Below, piece after piece: positions 32,765 to 45,072 of a DNA stretch of 64,000 nt; within the stretch, counting starts at the first letter, position 1; each line of letters opens with the position of its first letter. Source of the stretch: Saxidomus purpurata (Eukaryota > Mollusca > Bivalvia > Venerida > Veneridae); NCBI GenBank assembly GCA_022818135.1, contig JAFMSR010000001.1, forward strand, positions 36,052,672 through 36,116,671, written 5' to 3'. The notes under the pieces were generated by a model, which saw nothing but the letters and a program-made list of their open reading frames with translations, searched no databases and was not told the DNA's origin. The position numbers and the translations under genes are program-made.

Positions 32765-33310
32765 TTACTTGTTTCAGATGTTCAGCCCATAGACTAATAA
32801 TTGAAGAAGTTAGATCTAGAAATATTGATAGATATGATAGAATTTGAACAAAATGTGAAATGAATGCAATAGAAACGGAATATCATTTTCTTTTGGTTTG
32901 TCCGTATTATAGAGATCTAAGGCAACTATGTTTACCATAACACTACTGTTCTTGGCCAAATGTTCAAAAATTTAAACGTATCACAAAAAGAAAAAAAATA
33001 TGAACACGTTGCCAAAGGTTAGATATTCTAGAAACAAGACTGCATTACTATATTGAAAAACTAATATTGCTGGATACGAGAAAGTTGTTAATAGTGTATC
33101 AAACCTTCATTTACAATTTCTATTATAAGTAGGTCGATATCATATATAACACTCTTGCCATACTATTCCATGGTACATGTATAGTAAAATACACATGGTA
33201 CTCAAAATAAGTACATGTATGTGCATATGGTATTGCAACCACACCATTATGTTTAGTGGCGATAGACATATCAAATGTTTATGCCATGATTGAATAAATC
33301 TTGAACTCTT
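32765..33310 (+). mobile_element. 3' remnant of a non-LTR retrotransposon (LINE)
   Basis: One frame reads VTCFRCSAHRLIIEEVRSRN, then after a stop TKCEMNAIETEYHFLLVCPY YRDLRQLCLP, then after another stop CSWPNVQKFKR. The C-x2-C, 'E(T)EYHFLLVCPYYRDLR' and following LP are the typical C-terminus of many invertebrate LINE polyproteins. Two in-frame stops and frame loss show decay. It ends near AATAAATCTTGAACTCTTG, a common LINE tail. Confidence 0.75.
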
Positions 33311-36300
33311 GTACAACATGATTATCAGCTATGGTAAAACTGACTTAAATTCGTAAACAAAAATGTTGCAAATCTTAAAAAAGCACATCGATCAGACGTC
33401 TTGTGCACATGTATAAACAACGCCAAGTGACGGAACGAGGCATCCATTCTATATTTGCATTTGTCTAGATATTATACTAACACATTTAAGGGATATTTTA
33501 TTTGCAAACTGATGGACCATTAGTGGCAAAAGTACAATATTCTTCCTATGATCCAGAAAATTTGAAAGTCCAGTTTGATAACGACCCTGATCTTCAGCTT
33601 CAAGCAAACTTGCTGCCGACGGCCGGCGGGTATCATGTGTAGAGCTGCTACATTTCTTGAACTAAATTTAGTTTTTTATGTAAAAAGTGTATTTTATGAC
33701 TTTATACAGTTCACATTTAACAATAACTTTCAAAAGTTCATATTAAAAATATTTTTTTTCTCACTGAAACAATTAAAAAATAGGTTGTTTTACAATCGGG
33801 GGGGAGGGGTGCTATTATACTTATATGCCGTCTTGGACACGCGTCACGTGAATCTGGGTCCCTAATGTTATATTAGGACCCGAAGTGAAAAGTGTACAAT
33901 GAAGGGACTACTTCAGCACACTCTTTTACAGAGAACAGATCCGTTTTTAGTTTGATATTTAACGATGGACAGTTTTAATATCTCACTCGACGTCAAATGT
34001 TCTTAAAGAGTGAAGACTGATTGAAAAGACCTTCTCATCAATTCACTACATGCAATACAATTTTAATTACAATGTATTTCGTCTTTTGTTTCTCAGGGTT
34101 TAGGTTACTTTTCAATCTGTACAGCCCAGATTTATGACTCAGAGGCCGTAGAAAAAACAACGCTTTTAGGAAAACTTGCTGCTTTTAGTTTAATGTTTAG
34201 AACTAATTCACTTTTATTGCATGAAACATGCAGAAGAAAATTACTGAAGCAATTAACTTTAAAACGTTCATCTTTTTACGAATCTGTATAGGAAGTCGTT
34301 ACAAGTTTTAATTTTCTCCTGTATGTGTTATTGTATAATGAAAACGTCAAAATTCTTTAAAAAGTAATTGTTAAAACATGTTATACAAATTAACGCATAT
34401 TTTCATTCTGTATCAGACATCAAATTTCTTTTTTAAGTCGCATCAAAATATTTTCTTTTCATTCGCAGTAATGTGAACTATTTCAAACGGACTAGTTGAT
34501 CGCCTAAACCGAACCAAAAATTACATGTTTTCTATTATTGGTTGACATACTGTTTTATAATTTAGGGAAATACTGCAATCTATATGAATTGAAAACAAAA
34601 TACTCCTTCAGGAAAAAACATAGAATAAAACTATTTTTCTTTACCTTTCAACAATATTATTCCTTCTGGTACAATCACTTCCGCACACTGCGTCTATATA
34701 AGGCGATTATACGGACTAAGTATGACAAAACATTAAGCTAGGAAATTGATTGTGTATTATCAGAACGAAGTCTATTCACAGTATGCTCGGTGCCATCTTC
34801 AACGAAGATATTACAAGTGCTAGGAGGGTATAAAACAGTCGATAAAATCTTACAGTAATTATATAACACTGGTGGTTTTCTCTGTGCGCTAATTTACTGT
34901 CTCATCTCAATGTCGTATTCTCAGTCACGCGTGGATTCTATACGATATAGCTCAATTAGTTAGTTTAGTATGTAGTTTGCATTTACTACGCTCGGCGATT
35001 GTTTTCTGGACTTTAGAATAGAAGAAGAGCAGGATCGGTCGAATTTGAACCGGTGACCTATAGGTCCTGTTGCTTGAATTTGAGAAAATCTTATCATTCA
35101 TCAGAGAGACTGATCTGCTCATGATTATTCTTCTAAACTTCATTTATAAATGATTCTAGTGTGCGATATTTTATTTTCAAATTTGGTATCGTCGAAGAAA
35201 GAATATACTTTTAACCAGTTTATAATGTTGGATGACTGATACATAAGTCGAACCTGATTAGAGAATTACAATCTACAGTCAAATTATATAAACAATATAA
35301 AAACATTTTCTGGTGCCACTGCCTGTTTTATTCGTAGACGCCGCTAAAAAGGCCTAAACCCGTTTACAAGATCTTCCTTCGGTAAACGTTTAGAGTTATA
35401 TGTCATATTAGTGACATGATATATATTATGCAATATTGAAGATGTTCTGAGGTATTAAAATGCGTGTAGATATGAGTGAGTTGTACTGATTAAACGACTT
35501 GATTGCTTATAGTTAAGACTAAGAGCCTCGTAAAGAATGAAAACCCGAGCCAAATCTACTATGGTCATTGTTTATCTGTCAATACGGCATCTTGGTCCTT
35601 GTTTGTATCATGATAGTTATATTTCTGGTTTCTTTTTCAATTGTCTCTAGAACACTTTGCACATTTTTCTACAAATTTCAATATATTGAAAGAGGGTTGT
35701 TCCATACATTCTTTCCTAATTCTCTCGTGAAATTTACTTAGTGGCACCGTGTCACGCCTTCATAGTTTTGTGTACATAAGTAGTATCAGACAAACCTTGC
35801 ACCTTTATAGACTGCCCCTTTTAACCATGCTCTTAGCCGCTTATTCCGTATCTGTCTTTTAAAAAAAACAATTTGGAACCTCATATCTGTATATTGAGCT
35901 ACCGGTGTCGGTTTTATAGACACATATTTTCGTATGCTCTACAGTATTGGACGTATAATTGATCTAGTGCCTGCCGGTATTTAATTCTCCCTTGGTACAA
36001 TAGTCGCATGTTTCTGAAATACTCTGACAGATCTTTCATACAAGTTACAGTGACGCTCAGCACATCAATATTACACTTATTCTTTGTTATCTGAATTTAA
36101 ATTATCGAATTAAAATCCAAAATACCGGTTTAATGAAATTCGTCACTTCTCTTAGACAACACGGAAATCAACTTTCATTGTACGTTGGAATTATTTTTCC
36201 CCAGGAACCAGCACATACATCGGCTGTTTTACTGAAAACAAGCCAACCTCTACCACTTTTGGACCAAAAAATAAGCTAGTCTGTTTTATAAAGGAAATAA

Positions 36301-39300
36301 TAATGAATTCTGACGTCTGCCAAATCCAGCAACATGGTTTACATCTGCGCAAGATTGAAATCCCGAACGCTGCCAAAATGTCTATTTCATAGAATAGAAA
36401 ACGACAAAACGCACTCCTTGAACTGTTGTTGGTAATCCTATACGTTATATAATCAATATAATTTCTAAGACTAATATAATAATATTGACAAAACGGAAAA
36501 CCCTACATGGTTAATGTCTCTGGAAATTACATACGCATATTGTATGTAAGCTATACTCTCATCTTGTCTCTTTTAGAACTAAAATTGTCAAATACAACTT
36601 GCAAAAATGCTACAATTTGAGTTAAAATTTCTAAAACTCAACGAATGCGTTTACCTGCAAAAAGTCCGTCTGAATTATTTAAAGCGTATTTAGTCCCATT
36701 TATGTCCATTGACAACTCGATGAATTCTGAAGCTGTATTCAAAATGGAATAACAATTGAAAGGAAAATGTAAATTCCTTTGAAATAACAGTTTGTCCGTG
36801 CTTTGTACATTAACATTATATTTTATCTCCCTTGTTTTCGACTGTGGTGTGTCAACGGACAAACTACAATGTAGTTGTCGGGATGAAAACCTCAGCAGGC
36901 GGCCGTTTAAATGAGGAAAATCGTGCTCCTAATTATCTTGTCTTCACAAACTGATGTCACTACAGCGCTGTAAAATATCTCGTTTCTCTTCAAACAAGGT
37001 TAGACATGTCGAGAACTTCACAAATCTCAATGTTCACGCGGATAATTTGAAGCCAGACAATTTTATGGTGACTGTTTTGACTAATAAAACAAAACAATTC
37101 TTAACACTTATTTACTTTCTTTTTTATCAGTCTTACTGAGACTGCATTTGTTTTTATCTCCTTTCAACTTTAAAATCCCTAAACGCTATTAAACGAAGTC
37201 CGGCTTTGCTCGCATAAGAAAGAATCCACCAGTTCTGAGACAATACAACAGACAAGATCTAGAACATAATTCACTTTATACTAAACATGCTTCCCACATT
37301 AGAATAAAGTCAATAAGTGTAAGTTAGTGTCATTTCCCTTAAAAAGGGTTTCCTGTATGTTTTAACAATACTTAAATGAAAGGATGTACCTATTTTTGTT
37401 GTTGAAATGGGTCTTACATAAATATTCATCTAGGGTCTTACATAAATATGCATCTATTGACTCCACATGGTTGGTATAAAACCCGACACCTGTAGCTTAC
37501 CGCTTCCATGACCAAACATGTAAATAGCAAATAAATAGATACACTTTGAAACATTACGTAGACGTACATTGTGCCAGCATATTTTTTTACATTTCTTCAA
37601 GAAAAGGAAAACAGGAGTGTTTTTGTCTTTTCCTATAATACCATTATATCCTATGTGAGACTAATTGGACGCGCCATTCAGCGGCGGGTAATCCCAATTA
37701 TTTCCCTGGTTAGATAAATTAAGCAAAACATATCCTGAAAAACCAACCTCGAATGTCAGAAGTTATCTTGAAAAGGCTTAGCATCACATGTACGCTCTGA
37801 GTAACATTACAAAAAATTCGAAAATATCCCTAATACATTAAGTTTCTGGCAGAAAATTTCTAGACATTTTATTTTACTATCAAGTTGAGTTTTAAGTGTT
37901 ATGGAAACAGGCCAGAAACGTTCTTTTCCGTTTAAGAAATGCATTTAGAAATTTAGTTTTATGCTTGTAATTTTACAGTGTTTCTAATCCAGTAGTACCA
38001 GATTCCGAACCAATGCCACTTTTTAAAATTTTGTCGTCTGCGCGGCTATATTATGAAATGTAAAAATATTAAAAAGAATATGAAATTAAAGTATTTAGCT
38101 AACCTTTCTTTTAACATCCGTCCTGTATTTATGCACCAGCTTTAATGTATTATTTGTATCCTACCCGCTGGTCTAACACAACAATTAATTCATTCTATAC
38201 AAGTGTCAACGGGGTAAGATAATACCGTCCCAGTTAAAGCAGCCGTCACATATGTTTACTTTTATACTATGACGTTATTTGGTAGGAAATAAGAAACTGC
38301 ATTTCAACTGTTAAAAAAAATAAAAAGCGAATTCACTACTTATAACGCAGAAGGGAAGAGTTATTTGAGGCTCTGGCAAATAAAGTCATTATCTAACAAT
38401 GTAACGGTCTGAATTTGACCCTTGAGCTGCGACGTTTGTATTTTCCTCGGTTTTTACCGTTGCTTTACAATAAGGCTAAACGTATATTCACGACTCAGTG
38501 CTCGAAATCCGACTATATTATTATTGTTTTATTCATCATAGGAATGTATTATCAGTTTATGATTCACCTCATACTATATAATGTCTGAGATTACAGGGAC
38601 ACAAAGGTAGAGCAAATGCAGCCCGAACTTCTGGATCTAGTCAGTGCATGCATATTTTCCATTCCAGGCACCGTGACCTACCCCTTTAACCTCATATCCT
38701 ACATGTGAGTTGTCATTCTATAGTTGTATAAAAAACGTTTAATTTTTCAGTCCTCAGTTCCACTACATACTTCGGATGCATTTGTAGCCATGATTACAAG
38801 ATTATTGGTCCGACCTGAAGAAACTGTTGACTTGTATCATTTTTACCTTGACTGCTATCGCTTGACAAGGTTTTATAAAATTTGAAAACACTTTTCTGTG
38901 TACTCCGCTGACGTTCAAACAATAAGTTATAAACGAAAATTTGAATACATCGGACAACATGTGTACCTTTCATAGTTCCTAACTGTTTATAAAAAATCTT
39001 CTACTGGTCTAACAAGAACCGTTCGTTATTTTTTTGCCCGTGCTAGAGCACTTCGAGGTTACGTTAGCAGGCACCTTTGTTTCAGTAGTAAATAACACAT
39101 ATTTCTAATCCTCCATAGTCCTCTCTCGGTATATTTTACATGATCCATCATATTGTTAAGTTATCTTGAAGTCAACACAATAAAAAGATATTCTAAAGAT
39201 CAGGAGACTGACCCAGCTAAGTTATCTCTCCTTTATTTCTTTTCTGAAATGTTATTTTGCGTTCGTACGTCGCGTGAAGCGTCAATGTTTTTTTTAAGTA

Positions 39301-39329
39301 GATTTTTGAATTTGAAAAGAAGCCAAAGA
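33311..39329. other. Gene-free region, about 6 kb
   Basis: AT-rich DNA with no supported gene. A tRNA-like 3' half (GGTTCAAATTCGACC on the minus strand, about 35034-35050) suggests a degraded SINE. GGTCTTACATAAATATKCATCTA occurs twice in tandem (about 37409-37455). Minus-strand 36638-36862 is an open frame with a possible donor but no ATG or known similarity. Confidence 0.4.
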
Positions 39330-39680
39330 TTATGCACATATTAATGTATAGGGGACGAATTTCACTATTTATTTGAATGTCCCAATTTTCTTGATGCTGG
39401 GAAATCTTATTTATCTAAGTAACAAAACTAAACTGGTAAAACTTGCCTCCTTTTGTAAAATTATTTTATTCCACTTCAAAAATTGACTCATTCTCCTAAA
39501 TTTCTTGTACTCTATATAGATATCACACATAAATCTACATTTATATCTGTCATATACAGAATTGTGTATTTGTTCCTCAAAATACCATAAGTTTTTTGTA
39601 GCTAGGATATAACGAATGTACATGCTTTTATGATCACATGCTTGTAATAAGCCTTGATCAGAAATAAAACTTGAAACTTG
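39330..39680 (+). mobile_element. Second LINE 3' remnant
   Basis: The plus-strand frame reads GDEFHYLFECPNFLDAGKSY L, the Zn-knuckle-like end of a LINE polyprotein (D/E-x-H/F-x-L-x-x-C-P), then decays with stops. The segment ends CTTGATCAGAAATAAAACTTG AAACTTGA, a typical 3' tail. It is more divergent than the copy at 32765. Confidence 0.6.
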
Positions 39681-41129
39681 AAGATTTCTATTTCTTCCGA
39701 GTTGGTTCTGGAGTGAGTTAATATGGATTGTCCTTTATCTTCCATTTGGGCTGCTCACAAAAATATTTAGATTGAAATACATGTAACTGCCGCTTTAAAC
39801 CTTGTGGGACAATAAATTATTTAAACTGCCACCGAAATGCCCTGCCCCCGCTACTTCAACAGCGTACACTATTTTGACAAGGAGTTTAGTGTTTTATAAT
39901 CGAGATAAACATTTTTAAACTGATTTATGTAACAAAACTATCTCAGTAAAAAATCTTAAGTTTAGAATACACTGCTTTGTGTAATTTCAAAAGCATTTTG
40001 ACATTTAAATGGCAGCCATGAAAACTAAAAATTAAAAGTATTATTTTGTGGTTGATGTAAAAGCGAATTAAAGTTAATATCTTTAGGAAAATAAATTAAG
40101 ATTCAGACCTGATTTTGTAATTTAAGAATGAAAATGAGGTCCCTGTATATAAAATAAAATCTATGGGCTTTAAAACAGTTTAAGAAATGAAAATGGGACA
40201 ATAAAATTTAATTTACAACTCTCGCCTTGATAAAAACACTTAATTTTATATAGACAATCATCAAGGCATATACATGTTCTTTATTTTGTTTAAAGCAGCA
40301 TGATCACCATTAATATACTGGCAGAATAACGATAAAACTGTTGTCTATTTACTCTTAAACAATGTTCACGTTCATTGTACTTTCGTTTTCACGAAAAGCA
40401 TTGCCAAAAAGGGTTTCTTTTTATTTTGCATAATGACTGAAGAAAAAACACAAACTACTGCGCTGGTATTTATATCGTTGAAAAGCAACATGTGAAATGC
40501 AGTAAGACATCTTTCTTGGTAATACAAGCGTCAAAAGAAATATTAACATCTAAAGTGACCATGATTCTTTAAAACACGGACATATTGTAGGCGGATTCTA
40601 ACCTCGGACGTGCACGCAATATTTAGGATCGGGAGTCATGAAAATGTATTTTATCATAAAATAACTCACCGTTTTCCTATTCCTTTTTCATAAAATGTTG
40701 TATGAAATCGTATAATTCTTTTCTTTAAACGACACGCATTCATAAATCTCCATGTAACACAATAAACATAGAAATATTTTGATAAAAGTTATCCTCAAAT
40801 CACCCCTTTATCAATGGGCTCAAGTGACACAACGCAACGTTCTAAAGGTATACAACCAATATTTGTAGACTTTTTTTCCGTGCTCGTGTTTTACGTGCCC
40901 GTTAGTAATTATTTTTTGTAAAGCCAGTTCTCAAGTTTAACACGGAGTCTAAATCAAAACAAGTGTTGAATTTCAGTATGGGTTTCCTTTTATAAAATAC
41001 ACTGCAACTACTTTAATTCACAATTTTAGAAACACACGGTATATTTTTAAATCAACGTTCGATATCGTACACGTAATTCACAAAGTTTGTTCTTACACTG
41101 TATAGGGTGTTGTGCATGTATATTTTAGC
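39681..41129. other. Gene-free AT-rich stretch
   Basis: No supported feature. Confidence 0.45.
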
Positions 41130-41363
41130 GGTAGTATTAGAAGCAAAGAAATGCGACGGGAAACAGTCTGCAACAATGACAGCGTCAGAAGCAGAGATGC
41201 GCGACTAGAATAAGTTTCAGAAGCAGATACACGCGAAGGAAAGAGACAGTCAAACAGCGGCAGTCATGCGACGGGAAATAAACGAACAACTACAGTTTCG
41301 GAAGCAGAGAGACATGCGACGGGGAAAATTCCGTTAAACAGCGACAGTTTCGGAGCAAAGACA
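41130..41363 (+). repeat. Degenerate minisatellite, period about 50 bp
   Basis: Four to five units with the core TTTCGGAAGCAGAGA, ATGCGACGGGAAA and AACAGCGACAG. Its GC and purine content stands out from the AT-rich surroundings. Confidence 0.75.
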
Positions 41364-44300
41364 CTCGTTTGTATATACACCTTTAGTCCGCAATATTTTA
41401 ATCAATCGGAAAATTCATATTTACAAATCCAAATCCGATCCTCTTTAAACATTTGTTTTCCGATTTCCCCATTATAAAACTAACTTCAAATTTTCTACCA
41501 TTAAGCACGTATGAATGGAAAATGGGCGTAATTATCGAATAAATATGCTCTTGTTTCAACAGAAAACATTTATTTCAATCCGCATCCGATTTCTAATTGT
41601 GATTAACGTCGGAAATGGGCATTTCCGTAATAGCTACATAAATATGCTTTTAAAACTTAAAATAATCATAATGTACACATCTGCAGTTTATTTTCTTGGT
41701 GCATCTGTATTCAACATTTAAATTATTTTTTGCGAAGTTGAATTCTAAAATCTGCAAAAGTAGTACATAACAATTTTTTGTAGGAAATAGAGCGGAAGAA
41801 AACCGTATAACATACACTTTTCATCACCGTCAATGAAAACTTAAAGTCAGCTGAAAATTAAGGTTTCTGAAACGTTCTACGTCAAGATTGGTTCGTCCGT
41901 GTAGTCAAACTTGACCTAAGTTGGGTCTGAGAAGACCGGCGCCCTTAGCATTTCCGATGACTGAAATACACCAGTCTCGCTTCCGAAAGTGGAAGATACA
42001 TTGTAAGTCACAATGACAGTCAACGTTTTCCTCATGACACCAGGAATATAAGAGCATTAGCGTTCGCACAGGGGTCTGTCATAGGGGTCTGTCACAGTGG
42101 TCTGTCACTGCACCGGCGAAGTTATTTGAAAGTACTGATATCTTTATGTTATTTTTCAAAATGCAAGTCGTACTTTTTAAGTCTTAATCTGTATATATAT
42201 GTGTCGGTCTTTAAACAACGATTCTCTTGTTTTATGTCGAAAATCATGTCTGAAGACCGTAAAAATTTCAGATCTTAAAACCTTTTTGCTAAGAATATAA
42301 GACATTGTGTCACGTAAGTAGGTATTTATGTAATGTATTAAGGAGTAACTCTCAGGTGGCGTGGAAAGCACACAGTCTTTGGAAATTTTATTATATTGCA
42401 TGTCAAGGTGTTCGTAATAAATCATTTATTTTATGTCATTTTCGCACGTTGTAGAAATATTACCGAAATGCATGTACAGATTTATTTCATTCGTCAGACT
42501 TTTGTTTTTATAAAAACTTCATTGTGCACATAAGTCGGTTATTTCCGTACTAAATCCATTTCGCATCATAAAATTGTATTAATGTGAAATGTCAAAAACT
42601 GAAAATTTAGACATAGAAAACACCTGTAGAATAAAGCCAGCATAAACAATTTAAAAATTATCTTTTTATTGAGACTATTAAGATTTATAAATATATTTTA
42701 AACTATAATTTTCTGAAAAAAAATGATTTAAGCCTAACGCCACGCAATCTGTAATCGGACGTAACATGTATGACTAATGTAACTAAAATCCTCCTCTTTC
42801 ACATATGCAGTTAATCTTGAAAACGTAAAATTTTAGCATAGTTTAGTCGAAATTTGAGATAATAAACCCATCAAGCTTGTCACAAAACAGACGTTTTGGC
42901 AGGCTTTTCCTCGGATTGTTGTATAAAGTTTCATACATTTAGTAACGTATACATTTATTTATATATAATATATTCCACAATAAACTTAATTTCGTTTTAC
43001 CCCCGATTATGTTAATTATGATTATTAAATGCTCATTTAAACCTATTTCAAACATACATGCTTTTGTGTTCTAAAATTAAACGCCCGTTGACGCATTTAT
43101 ATTTATAAAAGATAGCTTATCAACGTCCGTTATAAATAAAACATTTTACAGGTTGAACAGATACTGTTCAAACTGACAATTTAATGCTATAACTGCATTA
43201 ATAAATAATCCACCAAAGCTGGCTCGAATCCCGTAGCCGCAATTCAACCGTTCTTTCAATGCTTAAATTCGGCGCACGTACCGGTAAGGGCTCAATTATA
43301 GATTAGACATATACAGAAAAGTAAGACACTGGGTAAGTTTCCTTCGAAAACAAAAGTTTCACACCCTAATTCACACTCCTCTTTGATTAGCATATGACCT
43401 TAAGCCTTAGGACTGCTTATTTTCACATTTAAAAAGACTAGACTAAGTGTAGAAACCGCTGATGCCAGTAAAACACAAACATATGGTTACTTAAGTCTCT
43501 ATTAATTCTCTTTCGGGTGAGGGACGGACGCAGTAACCGACGGACGAACGGACGGACAAGGACACATATTCGCTCAGCTAAAATGGCCCGCTATAAAGAG
43601 AAATATTTTTTCAGCGCGGTCGACTTTGCTGAATGCAATTAGTTACGTCACTTAGTGTTATCTAAATTATTACTTTGTGTTGACAACATAGTTTTGTCTC
43701 TTTCGGCTTTTTGTTCGTGAATCACTTCGGTAAATGGATGTATCAAAATACTTTTCTTAATTAATATCACTATAAAATTAGATAGCTATTTGCATTTTTA
43801 TAGCTGTCAGCGAAGAATACAATTACTGTGTATTAAGAGGAGACGAAGTGACGAGAAATGAAATGCTACAGGAGATTTTCGTCATTTTATCGTTTCGTAA
43901 TTGAATCTGTCATAATTTATATCCATCTAATTGAAACGAGTTACCGTAAATAGTATTGTTTAAAAGCGAAATGGTTTAAAGTCATGCAAATAAATGAGCG
44001 TCAAAAATGTTAAACTACAAAAAAAACCACAACGTATTTTGTGGCATTTATAATAAGTTATGTAACATATTCTGATCATTATGAGTATGGTACAAAAACC
44101 CTGTATAGTTTATATATATTTTATGTGTGATAGTAACTGAATAATTTAAGAAATTGATTTATTACAAAAGTAAACCGTACCTGATTTCTTCATTACATTC
44201 AAAGATGTAAGTTTGTAGAGATATCCAAAGGTATCTATCCCATGCATGATAAGAGAACACTTTCTTTCAGCATAGCCAGAAGCGTTTTAGTACAGGCAGT

Positions 44301-44640
44301 GATGTGTTTTGATAGATCCCAGCTTTTACAGCGCTCTATTATTTATAAACGGTTGATACCAGATACGGTGTGCGTAATTTGAAGATACGAAAAGAACGTC
44401 TGTCTTTAGTTAACAATGTGCCCAGAGTGAAATAAAATATATTTTACGTGTCAGTTATACATGAGTGCGGTGTGTAACGCCGTTTTTTATCTAAAGTAGC
44501 TGAGTAAAGTTGAAAGTTGCAGTTTTTAATGGACAGTAAAATGTGTGAAGACTGTTGCATAACAGAAGAAAAGGACCGGTGTGGTTTACAAAGTTTCCGT
44601 ACACATACAATTTCTTGAATTTTCCTTCCAATTTGTGCAG
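41364..44640. other. Gene-free region
   Basis: AT-rich; a pair of related segments with AATGGGC...ATAAATATGCT (about 41519 and 41611), a short GGGGTCTGTCATAG tandem (about 42071-42107) and a GACGGACGAACGGACGGACA remnant of a clam repeat (about 43524-43562). No coding exon supported. Confidence 0.4.
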
Positions 44641-45072
44641 TTACTGGCAGAAATTACATATTGTTTTTTGGCAGTGAGATGTGTTTGCTGCACATCTTAC
44701 TAGTAAAATTTCCATTATGTAATGCATGTAAAATTTATTATCAACATCATATAAATCTTGCACAGACGCTCTCTGTAGATCATTTTCAAACAGACGGCTG
44801 ATGCCATACAGCAATTTTAATGAGGCAAGGCGTTTATGTTTTGAAACTGCGTTTTCCAGAAATGTTTTGAAAAGCGATATGCAATCATTTACTTTGGTAT
44901 GAATGTTTTCTTCATTACATAACAGGGCTGTACTTGGAGCATAGCTTCCGGCGAAGAGAGCAAAGAGAATTAAAACATACTGGGCTGATTCGAAAAGACT
45001 GGGTACTTGTGCCGAGAAAATGGAATTCTTACGCGTATACAGGGGATAATGTCTGACGTGACAATGCGGCAT
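44641..45072 (-). CDS. Hypothetical small secreted or membrane-anchored helical protein
   Basis: Open frame of 143 codons with an ATG at 45072. Residues about 30-48 (QYVLILFALFAGSYAPSTAL) are hydrophobic and end in a plausible signal-peptidase site, although the 29-residue lead is long. The remainder is predicted helical and carries six cysteines, two flanking the first helix (LLCNEENIHTKVNDC) and four near the end (RCAANTSHCQKTICNFC). An NTS glycosylation site is present. I do not recognise the family. An internal CTA|GTAAGA could act as a donor, which would remove the Cys-rich tail. Length and composition exceed what is usual for chance frames here, but there is no homology support. Confidence 0.4.
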   Translation of the reverse strand: MPHCHVRHYPLYTRKNSIFSAQVPSLFESAQYVLILFALFAGSYAPSTALLCNEENIHTKVNDCISLFKTFLENAVSKHKRLASLKLLYGISRLFENDLQRASVQDLYDVDNKFYMHYIMEILLVRCAANTSHCQKTICNFCQ

